Below, piece after piece: positions 1 to 5,627 of a DNA stretch of 5,627 nt; the first letter of the stretch is position 1; each line of letters starts with the position of its first letter. The notes below the pieces were generated by a model, which did not search any database, had not been told where the DNA came from, and saw only the letters and a list, made by a program, of their open reading frames with translations. The DNA is from CAMYJH01 sp041589735. Its GTDB lineage: Bacteria; Pseudomonadota; Gammaproteobacteria; HK1. The stretch lies in contig JBFHVA010000237.1 of assembly GCA_041589735.1 (NCBI GenBank), positions 1 to 5,627 on the forward strand. The letters are read 5' to 3'. The translations under genes were made by a program, and so were the position numbers.

Positions 1-17
1 AATACTTCAGAGCTTCC

Positions 18-758
18 CTAGTTCGAGCGGCGCAGCAGCGCCGCGACCTCCTGATGATCTCCGATCACCGCCATATCCAGCGGCGAGCGCCCGTTGGCAC
101 CCACCACGTTCGGTCGCGCGCCATTTGAGAGTAACAATTCCACCACCGCCAGGTGGCCGTTTCCCGCCGCCCAGTGAAGAGGGCGAAAACCTGGCTCGTT
201 GACGGCGTTTACGTCCGCGCCCTTTGATACCAGCAGGCGCACGGAATTCAAATCGCCTCGACCCGATGCGTGATGAAGCGGCGTACTGCGGCGAGCGTCG
301 CGGGCGTCGATCTCCGCACCGTGAGCAATCAAAACCTCCGCGACCTCGTAGAGTCCGCTCAGGATCGCGGCATTGAGCGGCGTACCCAGGATTTCGGACA
401 TGGCCTCGATACGCGCACCCTTCTGAATCAAGCGCGCAGTCAGCGTCGCGTCTCCAACGATATGCAGCGGCGTAATCCCGTCAACCGCTTTGGCATTGAC
501 GTCGGCCCCTTTTTCCAATAGGTAAGCTGCGATATCCGTGCGCCCGTCTTCGAGCGCCTTGTGCAGCGCTCCAAACCCGGTCTCCGGCGACCAGTCCAGC
601 GGCGCACCGCCCTCGACCAGGTGCTTCACTTTCTCGAGGTCGCCCTGTTCTACCGCGTCGTATACCGCCCGCGGATTTTCACTGCAGGCAGACACAAAAA
701 CGCTGAGTGTGAGGACAATCACGCCACAGACGGCCACTCCACGGCTTTCATTTTTCAT
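18..758 (-). CDS. Ankyrin-repeat lipoprotein (predicted outer-membrane anchored)
   Basis: Predicted 246-residue exported scaffold protein. The N-terminus is a type II signal peptide: a short charged start (MKNESR), a hydrophobic core and a VSAC lipobox, with Cys25 as the lipid-modified residue. Ser at +2 suggests outer-membrane sorting under the E. coli Lol rule. The rest is about seven ankyrin units at roughly 30-57 (degenerate), 62-92, 93-121, 125-155, 158-188, 190-221 and a C-terminal cap at 223-246. They carry TPLH/RPLH/SPLD and GADVNA/GAEIDA signatures. The third unit is about three residues short between its helices. An in-frame start at 815 would overlap the upstream gene by 32 nt and bury the signal peptide, so the ATG at 758 is preferred, although its ribosome site is weak. 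It starts 25 bp after the haem protein's TAA, so the two are probably cotranscribed. Ankyrin repeats bind proteins, but the partner here is unknown. The family call is firm and the biological role is not. Confidence 0.92.
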   Translation of the reverse strand: MKNESRGVAVCGVIVLTLSVFVSACSENPRAVYDAVEQGDLEKVKHLVEGGAPLDWSPETGFGALHKALEDGRTDIAAYLLEKGADVNAKAVDGITPLHIVGDATLTARLIQKGARIEAMSEILGTPLNAAILSGLYEVAEVLIAHGAEIDARDARRSTPLHHASGRGDLNSVRLLVSKGADVNAVNEPGFRPLHWAAGNGHLAVVELLLSNGARPNVVGANGRSPLDMAVIGDHQEVAALLRRSN

Positions 759-783
759 GCGCTCTACTCGCCGGGCGGACGAC

Positions 784-3700
784 TTAACCGCTGATGCAGG
801 CGCGCAGCTTGGCATAGTCGCGATTCAGCAGATCCCCGGCACGCTCGCCTGAGGACTCGGACTCGTACAGCCGCCCCGCGTAGTCGCGAAGCGTTTCAAG
901 CTCCGGGCTGTGTTGCCACCGAGCGTCATCAGTGCCGTGAGAAGCGAGTGCGGCCATCGGCGGCATGGGCGTAACAGCGCGATCGTCCGCTTCCAGAGAC
1001 CACATAGACAGACGGAAGAAAATGCGCGGCGCGCACTGCCGTAATCGCGATTGCACGGTGGCGACATCTCCACTTAGGAAATTTGGCGGCACCGGGTCGC
1101 TGCTGCGGTGACAACCTGCGCAGTATCGATAGAGCATGCGAACGCTGGCCGATTCCTGCACCGCGTCGAGCCCTGCGACGTTTTCTTGAGCCACCCCGCT
1201 CTCGGCCCGAGCCGGCGGAAATAAAAGTTCGTCCGCACAACACCAGGGCGTAGGCTCGATCCCCAGAATTCGAAACAGCGCCTGCATGGCGCGGGTGCTT
1301 CGGAAAGGCCGATCGGAGAATAGGCCGCCATCTTTTGTTTTGTTTTCGTTGATTCGCAGTCGCTCGACGGCTTCTTCGACGATGCGGAAATCTTCGCTGA
1401 CCAGGACGCGCAGGCGACCTTCCATGGATTCAGCGGTCGTACCCGGTTCGAGAGAATAACGCAGAGTCACGGCGGTAATCGTGCTGCCGTCTGCGAGTCT
1501 GGGCCTGAACCCCGTCTGCGCTTGAGTGGGTGTCAGGGAAACTGTTACCGCGTCCCCGTCGACGAGGCGATTACCGGCGCGCACCGTGAGCTGGAATAGG
1601 GTGGCGCCTTGTGGCAGTGAAAGCTGGTCCAGGGATCCGTCCACCAGCGCGCCGTCGCGAAAACGAACGCTACCTTGAAGACCTACATTGTCACCAGTTG
1701 GAGAACATCGAATCAGCAAGCGGATTACGCCGCCGGCCAGCATTTGCTCCCGCACGCTGCAGTCAGCCTCGATGGCGTTGCGGGCAATACCGTCGCGCGA
1801 CTCCGCCCGCCTCAAGAATGCGTCCAATCGCCCCAGGTCGGTTGCGGGGATCGATTCGGACAATCCGGTAATCAGCTTCTCGACGTCGCGCGGGCGAAGA
1901 CCCGACCAGATTTCCAGCGGCGGTCTCAAGTTGAGAGGATCAAATATGGCAGGAATATCCGGGTGCGCGAACACGGGCTCGCGGTTTCGCAAATCCGGAT
2001 TAGGCACTTTCAGACCGTGGGGCCAGCGCCGCTGCCACTGGCGCGCTGTTACCTGGAGGAATCCGTCGCGATATCGAGCCGACTCCCGGTCGAAGTGAAG
2101 CGCGGCACTTAGGCGATATTGGAGCATGGCGACGAACGCTCCGGCGCGGCAACGGGAAGCGAGGTCCGGTTCATCGTCTGCGCAGCCTTCCGTCCACAGC
2201 CGCTGATAAACGGGCAACAGGCTCGCGCGATCGGTGGAGGCGTCGATGGTGGCAGCAGGTCCCGCGCCCTGAAACGCGGGCACGCCGTAAAAGCGCGGTT
2301 TGAATCTCGCCAGGCGAGCGGCGACTCCTTCGTTGCGATTGGTCTCGTCCCAGGGAAAAAGCGCGAAAATAGGTCCGGCGTTTTGGTGACAGCTGATACA
2401 GATGGCTCGATTCGCGTACAAAACCTCGGGCGTGGTGCCGGGCCCATAGTTTTTCACCAGCTGAAATTCGAACCGTCCGGCCAGCTCGTTATAGCTGATG
2501 ACCTCGATGGTCTGGCTGCGCTCCTGGTAGCCGAGGAACAATCTGTCCTTCAACAGGATCAGTTCCTGGCCGGCCCGGGGTCCAGGTTCCGCGTCCACCG
2601 CCACGACGACGCGGGGAAACCGGAAGTAATCCGGCGCCGCCGCGTGCCGCTGAAGCGACCGCCCCAACGGAATCAGGGCCTGCTTGATGGGCGAGACGTC
2701 GGCGCTTCGCGGCTCTAACGTGGCGCGGATGTGCGCGGTCAGCGACTCGAAGGGAAACGGGAGCTCAAAAACGACTTCACCGTTACGCGCCTTTGAGAAC
2801 AGATGATCGAACGTCGATCTCCCGACAGGCGGCAGGTTGACGCCTGGGTGATGTGGGTCGACGGCCCACTGCGCGCGGGATTCGCCAGCGGCCTCGGATG
2901 AAATGGCGTAAGCGGGATCCCACGAAGACGGCGCGTGTCTGGTCAGGAATTCGCGGACCCGATTCACCGCGTCGGCGCGGGCGTCTTCATCGTAGGCGAG
3001 CTCGACGCCGCGTTGGCCAGGCCGATTGGGGTTCCAGGCGTCATCCAGCTTCAGAGGCTCGCTCAGATCCGGGTCATCGAATCCGTGGCGCGCATTGGAA
3101 TAGACGACGAGCTCGATCTGGGATTCGTTGCCGGCTTCAGCCACAAGCTGGCGGCAATCCGATGCCGGGGTCCAATCGTCGCGCTGACCCACGAGTAAAA
3201 GCGCCGGCGTGGTCATAGTTTTGCCAAAGGCGCTGCGACAGGAAGGTGAGACGGCAATTGCGGCCTTGAACCGCTTATTGGCTGCCAGCGCCGATTCGGG
3301 CTCGGCAACCGCGCGCAGCACAGCGTCATAGGCCCAGCCCATGATCAGTATTCGCTCGGGATCGACGAATGGCAGGGCGGACAGATAGTTCAGCGCGCCC
3401 ACCGCGTCCCCGACCCTGTCCTCGTCGCGATTGTCCGCAACGTATGCTGGCAAGTGCGCGCACACGTCGGCGTCGTAGCGAGTCATGAAGCTGTCGACGA
3501 TCAGCGCCACGTAGCCCCAGCCCGCAAGCTTGTCGGCCCAGCCCACCTGGTACGGGCGGATACCACGGCAGTCGTGCAGCATCACTACGGCGGGGAAGCG
3601 CCCCTCGCCCGCAGGGCGGAAAAGTTGCCCGCGAAGCTCCAGCCCGGACGGCGGGGTCGATGGGGGATTTTGCTCGGTCGTGGCCGACGCCGCCGGGAAA

Positions 3701-3804
3701 GCCACCCACTCGCGCGCGCCGGTGGAGGCGGACAGCGTCAACGTCACCGCCGCGATTATCGCCGCGCCTATGCCCCGAATTCTCGCTAGACCCATCGGTG
3801 TCAT
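784..3804 (-). CDS. Exported fusion: dienelactone-hydrolase-like domain plus two-site c-type haem-binding region
   Basis: About 1006 residues, unusually long. A signal peptide (basic RIR, then a hydrophobic stretch, with likely cleavage after STGA near residue 30) points to the periplasm. Residues about 55-292 form an alpha/beta-hydrolase of the dienelactone hydrolase type. The LHDCRG oxyanion region, the acid in GQRDDWTP (Asp209) and the histidine in ARHGF (His240) are present, but the nucleophile elbow reads GWAYD, with Ala158 where Ser or Cys is expected. The C-terminal region begins near NLPPVGRSTFDHLF (residues 323-336). It carries haem motif CISCH (469-473), a probable beta-rich segment (about 680-805) and a second motif CAGCH (895-899) followed by MPPM (947-950), a plausible axial Met site. 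The ATG at 3804 has GGAG 10 nt upstream. A TTG at 3858 would place 18 residues before the signal peptide and is not favoured. The likely role is electron transfer or redox catalysis; the substrate is unknown. I recall the haem part only as an uncharacterised family. Confidence 0.88.
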   Translation of the reverse strand: MTPMGLARIRGIGAAIIAAVTLTLSASTGAREWVAFPAASATTEQNPPSTPPSGLELRGQLFRPAGEGRFPAVVMLHDCRGIRPYQVGWADKLAGWGYVALIVDSFMTRYDADVCAHLPAYVADNRDEDRVGDAVGALNYLSALPFVDPERILIMGWAYDAVLRAVAEPESALAANKRFKAAIAVSPSCRSAFGKTMTTPALLLVGQRDDWTPASDCRQLVAEAGNESQIELVVYSNARHGFDDPDLSEPLKLDDAWNPNRPGQRGVELAYDEDARADAVNRVREFLTRHAPSSWDPAYAISSEAAGESRAQWAVDPHHPGVNLPPVGRSTFDHLFSKARNGEVVFELPFPFESLTAHIRATLEPRSADVSPIKQALIPLGRSLQRHAAAPDYFRFPRVVVAVDAEPGPRAGQELILLKDRLFLGYQERSQTIEVISYNELAGRFEFQLVKNYGPGTTPEVLYANRAICISCHQNAGPIFALFPWDETNRNEGVAARLARFKPRFYGVPAFQGAGPAATIDASTDRASLLPVYQRLWTEGCADDEPDLASRCRAGAFVAMLQYRLSAALHFDRESARYRDGFLQVTARQWQRRWPHGLKVPNPDLRNREPVFAHPDIPAIFDPLNLRPPLEIWSGLRPRDVEKLITGLSESIPATDLGRLDAFLRRAESRDGIARNAIEADCSVREQMLAGGVIRLLIRCSPTGDNVGLQGSVRFRDGALVDGSLDQLSLPQGATLFQLTVRAGNRLVDGDAVTVSLTPTQAQTGFRPRLADGSTITAVTLRYSLEPGTTAESMEGRLRVLVSEDFRIVEEAVERLRINENKTKDGGLFSDRPFRSTRAMQALFRILGIEPTPWCCADELLFPPARAESGVAQENVAGLDAVQESASVRMLYRYCAGCHRSSDPVPPNFLSGDVATVQSRLRQCAPRIFFRLSMWSLEADDRAVTPMPPMAALASHGTDDARWQHSPELETLRDYAGRLYESESSGERAGDLLNRDYAKLRACISG

Positions 3805-3875
3805 CGGGGATCCGCTCCGCCGGCACGCCCGGCGCCAGCGGGCGTCGGGGGCGAGCAACTTTGTCTTGAGTCTGG
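3805..3875 (-). other. Leader of the hydrolase-haem fusion gene
   Basis: 71 bp between the beta-helix stop and the preferred ATG of the fusion gene. It holds a GGAG ribosome-site candidate at 3815-3818, 10 nt from the ATG, and a 6-bp stem with a 9-nt loop (3825-3845, ACGCCC/GGGCGT). No T run follows the stem, so it does not look like a terminator, and no clear promoter was seen. Cotranscription with the upstream gene is possible. Confidence 0.4.
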
Positions 3876-4484
3876 TTACCTGGAAATAACCTCGTCGTCA
3901 ACGTGGCTGCCGTAAAGATGCGACAGGCGGCGCGTCACTTCCGGCATGATCGATTCTCCCGCTCCCGGACGCTCGACGCCGTAAACCGATCGCGGAAAAT
4001 CGAGCGGTTGTTGAATTGACCAGATCCGTTCGTGCTCGCCGGGCGGCAGGATCTCGGCGGGGTTTCCCACCGCCACCCAGCCGATGGGAACCGTCGTGTC
4101 CGGCGCCAGCAGCGATTTGAGGTGCACCACGCCGTTAATCCGTACCTCGGAGCGCGCCCCGATTTGCGCGCCGTGAAACACCGCCGCGCCGGTGGCAATG
4201 AAAACGCTCTGTTCCAGACTGCAGCCCACGATATGGGCGTTGGGCCCGATGAGGCAATGATCGCCGATGTCGGTAGAGTACTTTTGGGTGCTGCGGACGA
4301 CCGCGTTGTGCATCACTACGCAGTTTCGCCCGATCTTCAACCTGCCTCCTTCGGCGACAACCACTGCACCGTGCAGAATTCTACTGCCTTCACCGACCAC
4401 GACATTGCCGCACACGGTGGCGCCTGGAGCCACGTACGCGGAACGATGAATTTCGGGAACGCTGTTGGCGTGCTTGATGAGCAT
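3876..4484 (-). CDS. Gamma carbonic anhydrase family protein (left-handed beta-helix)
   Basis: A 202-residue cytoplasmic protein with no signal peptide. Residues about 12-140 show the hexapeptide-repeat pattern of a left-handed parallel beta-helix (AYVAPGATVCGNVVVGEG, then IGRNCVV, IGDHCLIG, IATGAAVF and IGARSEVRI), followed by a GNPAEILPP turn and a C-terminal helical extension (about 151-202). The family normally forms trimers with a metal held by three histidines at subunit interfaces. The stretch that in YrdA-like members reads GHxxxLHGC reads GPNAHIVGC here, so the two closely spaced ligands are absent in this alignment. His59 may match the remaining one, and His84 is nearby. Carbonic anhydrase activity is therefore doubtful, and an acyltransferase-like or structural role is possible. 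The ATG at 4484 fits the family's usual N-terminus (MLIKH...SAYVAP). An upstream TTG at 4556 would add 24 residues unlike the family. The ribosome site is weak and no clear promoter was found. Confidence 0.85.
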   Translation of the reverse strand: MLIKHANSVPEIHRSAYVAPGATVCGNVVVGEGSRILHGAVVVAEGGRLKIGRNCVVMHNAVVRSTQKYSTDIGDHCLIGPNAHIVGCSLEQSVFIATGAAVFHGAQIGARSEVRINGVVHLKSLLAPDTTVPIGWVAVGNPAEILPPGEHERIWSIQQPLDFPRSVYGVERPGAGESIMPEVTRRLSHLYGSHVDDEVISR

Positions 4485-4601
4485 AAGAATCCGCGACTGT
4501 TGGTCGGCGATCAGCAACCAATCACCGCGACTGGTTACACAGACACGCCACGGCAAAACATTGCAGATTGCTTCAATAAGTTCGAAGTCTACTGGGGGTC
4601 G
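4485..4601 (-). other. Gap between slyD and the beta-helix gene
   Basis: 117 bp without a convincing gene. No good -35/-10 pair and no stem followed by a T run were found on the minus strand. The nine-base word CCGCGACTG (plus strand) occurs twice, at 4491-4499 and 4525-4533, 34 bp apart. The beta-helix frame stays open backwards to a TTG at 4556, but those codons do not resemble the family. The content is otherwise unremarkable. Confidence 0.4.
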
Positions 4602-5072
4602 CTAGCCCTCTTTATGCACGTGACCATGAGCGATTTCCTCGGCGGTGGCATCGCGCACGTTGTCCACCTCGACCTCGAAATTGAGAGTTTGCCCTGCGAG
4701 CGGATGATTGCCATCGACAGTGATACGGTCGCCGTCAACCTTCTTGACTGTAATCACCTGCGTGCCCTGCTCGGAGTGGGCCTGGAATTGCATGCCTTCC
4801 TGTATGTCCTCGATGCCCTCGAAGACTTTGCGCGGCAACTCCTGAATCAGCGCGTCGTTGCGTGCACCGTATCCCTGATCCGGATCGACACTTACGTTCA
4901 GCTTATCGCCCTCGCTCTTTCCGGCCAGCGCTGACTCGAGGCCGGGAATGATATTTCCGGCGCCATGAATGTAGCTCAACGGGTCTCCGCCGGTCGAATC
5001 CTGAATAACCTGACCGTCGTCATCAGTGAGCTTGTAATGAATTGAAACGACCTTTTGATCGGCAATCACCAT
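4602..5072 (-). CDS. slyD: SlyD-type FKBP peptidyl-prolyl cis-trans isomerase
   Basis: A 156-residue cytoplasmic folding helper that isomerises peptide bonds before proline and, in this family, also binds unfolded chains. The FKBP fold is split as in SlyD. Residues 1-71 hold the first part (HYKLTDDDG, GAGNIIPGLESALAGKSEGD, GYGARND). About 73-123 form the inserted chaperone 'flap' domain (LPRKVF, EGMQFQA, VDGNHPLAG), and 125-145 complete the fold (LNFEVEVDNVRDAT). The end EEIAHGHVH matches the E. coli SlyD core, but the protein stops three residues later. The roughly 40-residue His/Cys-rich nickel-binding tail of E. coli SlyD (196 residues) is missing, so a role in hydrogenase nickel delivery is unlikely. 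The start is well supported by AAGGA six nt before the ATG. It lies 80 bp after glmS. The symbol reflects family resemblance; a generic FKBP-type isomerase is the alternative name. Confidence 0.92.
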   Translation of the reverse strand: MVIADQKVVSIHYKLTDDDGQVIQDSTGGDPLSYIHGAGNIIPGLESALAGKSEGDKLNVSVDPDQGYGARNDALIQELPRKVFEGIEDIQEGMQFQAHSEQGTQVITVKKVDGDRITVDGNHPLAGQTLNFEVEVDNVRDATAEEIAHGHVHKEG

Positions 5073-5078
5073 GAATAG

Positions 5079-5083
5079 TCCTT
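5079..5083 (-). promoter_or_regulatory. Shine-Dalgarno site of slyD
   Basis: Read on the minus strand, AAGGA lies six nucleotides before the ATG at 5072. It is the clearest ribosome-binding site in the window and fixes the slyD start. Confidence 0.75.
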
Positions 5084-5106
5084 ACCCTTTTTGAAATGAA
5101 GTGGAA

Positions 5107-5112
5107 ATTTTA
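5107..5112 (-). promoter_or_regulatory. Possible -10 box for slyD
   Basis: The minus strand reads TAAAAT, one base from the sigma-70 -10 consensus. It would place the transcription start about 28 nt before the slyD ATG. No good -35 hexamer sits 16-18 bp upstream, where the sequence is GC-rich and contains the hairpin stem. This is therefore a weak candidate; read-through from glmS is the alternative. Confidence 0.3.
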
Positions 5113-5128
5113 CGCCTTTTTGAAGGCG
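5113..5128 (-). other. Small hairpin between glmS and slyD
   Basis: A perfect 6-bp inverted repeat (CGCCTT and AAGGCG) encloses a 4-nt loop, 25 nt after the glmS stop. On the minus strand it is followed by TAAAATTT and not a run of T, so it does not meet the usual pattern of an intrinsic terminator. It could attenuate or stabilise the glmS transcript end. Confidence 0.4.
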
Positions 5129-5152
5129 CGCGCAGGTTGTCTCCGGTCACCG

Positions 5153-5627
5153 CTATTCTACGGTGACGGATTTGGCGAGATTCCTCGGCTGATCCACGTC
5201 GGTTCCTTTAAGTACCGCGACGTGGTAGGCGAGCAGCTGCAGCGGGATAGTGTAGATAACCGGGGTGACGTTCTCTCCCGCTGGTTCGATCCCGATCACG
5301 TGCACGCCCGGCGCAGGCTTGACCCCGGAGTTTGCGTCGGCAAACACGTAAAGGACGCCGCCTCTGGCGCGCACTTCCTGCATGTTGGATTTGAGCTTCT
5401 CCAGCAATGCGTCATTAGGGGCAACCACAATGACCGGCATGTTTCCGTCAACCAGCGCCAGCGGGCCGTGTTTGAGCTCTCCCGCGGGATACGCCTCCGC
5501 ATGTATGTATGAAATTTCCTTGAGCTTGAGCGCGCCTTCCATCGCCACCGGATACTGCACGCCGCGACCGAGAAACAATGCGTGATGCTTGTCGGCAAAT
5601 TTCGAAGACAGAATATTGATGTGCTCG
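5153..5627 (-). CDS. glmS: Glucosamine-6-phosphate synthase (isomerising), C-terminal part, 5' end outside window
   Basis: Glutamine:fructose-6-phosphate aminotransferase makes glucosamine-6-phosphate, the first committed step to UDP-GlcNAc for peptidoglycan and lipopolysaccharide. Only the last 157 residues are present, corresponding to about the final quarter of the 609-residue E. coli enzyme. The reading frame runs off the window edge (first whole codon 5624-5626, beginning EHINILSSKFADKHHALFLG). This is the second sugar-isomerase (SIS) subdomain. Residues matching E. coli Glu488 (in LKEIS) and His504 (in ELKHGPLA) and the C-terminal catalytic Lys603 (in NLAKSVTVE) are all visible. The C-terminal GTDVDQPRNLAKSVTVE is nearly invariant in proteobacterial GlmS, so this end of the enzyme looks intact. 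The truncation is due to the window, not to mutation. The frame ends with TAG and is followed by an 80-bp gap before slyD. Regulation cannot be judged because the 5' region is not included. Confidence 0.98.
   Translation of the reverse strand, partial: EHINILSSKFADKHHALFLGRGVQYPVAMEGALKLKEISYIHAEAYPAGELKHGPLALVDGNMPVIVVAPNDALLEKLKSNMQEVRARGGVLYVFADANSGVKPAPGVHVIGIEPAGENVTPVIYTIPLQLLAYHVAVLKGTDVDQPRNLAKSVTVE

Noticed and set aside
759..815. Upstream start for the ankyrin protein
   Set aside because: It would add 19 residues before the signal peptide and overlap the preceding gene. The lipobox position fits the ATG at 758.
2119..2718. Plus-strand open frame of 199 codons inside the haem fusion gene
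   Set aside because: It is fully antisense to a gene with verified haem motifs and has no domain signature or ribosome site of note.
3805..3858. Upstream TTG start for the hydrolase-haem fusion
   Set aside because: It would place 18 Arg-rich residues before the signal peptide and shows no ribosome site, whereas the ATG at 3804 has GGAG upstream.
3326..3901. Minus-strand frame of 191 codons overlapping the fusion gene's N-terminal part
   Set aside because: It is a frame-shifted reading of the same DNA, rich in Arg, Gly and Pro as expected of an out-of-frame GC-rich translation.
4032..4934. Long plus-strand open frame of 300 codons across the beta-helix and slyD genes
   Set aside because: It lies opposite two clearly recognisable genes and the gap between them, and its translation resembles no family I know. 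GC-rich coding DNA often leaves the opposite strand open.
5113..5128. Intrinsic terminator after glmS
   Set aside because: The stem is only 6 bp and no T run follows on the minus strand, so I kept it only as a hairpin.
5153..5627. glmS as a truncated pseudogene, or the glmS ribozyme
   Set aside because: The frame is open to the window edge with all visible catalytic residues, so the truncation is artificial. The ribozyme would lie in the 5' leader, which is not in the window.

Overview
The window is a compact, GC-rich stretch of bacterial chromosome. All five recognisable genes lie on the minus strand, so transcription runs from high to low coordinates. The GlmS C-terminus and the SlyD-type isomerase are very close to those known from Escherichia coli. 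Together with a lipobox lipoprotein and a periplasmic c-type cytochrome, this suggests a Gram-negative proteobacterium, most likely a gammaproteobacterium. That placement is inferred from recalled protein similarity and is not a phylogenetic result.

In order of transcription: (1) 5153-5627 is the C-terminal part of glmS (glucosamine-6-phosphate synthase), with its 5' end beyond the window. (2) 4602-5072 is a SlyD-type FKBP peptidyl-prolyl isomerase without the metal-binding tail. It follows an 80-bp gap holding a small hairpin, a possible -10 box and a clear Shine-Dalgarno site. (3) 3876-4484 is a left-handed beta-helix protein of the gamma carbonic anhydrase family, 117 bp downstream. Two of the three usual metal-ligand histidines appear replaced. 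(4) 784-3804 encodes a large exported protein joining a dienelactone-hydrolase-like domain to a haem-binding region with two CxxCH sites. (5) 18-758 encodes an ankyrin-repeat lipoprotein starting 25 bp after gene 4.

Genes 1-3 are housekeeping or near-housekeeping. The most unusual part is the pair formed by genes 4 and 5. Both products should act outside the cytoplasm, the hydrolase domain of gene 4 has lost its nucleophile, and the ankyrin lipoprotein could dock or help mature the haem protein. That partnership is inferred from gene order and shared compartment only. No RNA genes, mobile elements, CRISPR arrays or convincing intrinsic terminators were seen, and no gene-free stretch exceeds about 120 bp.
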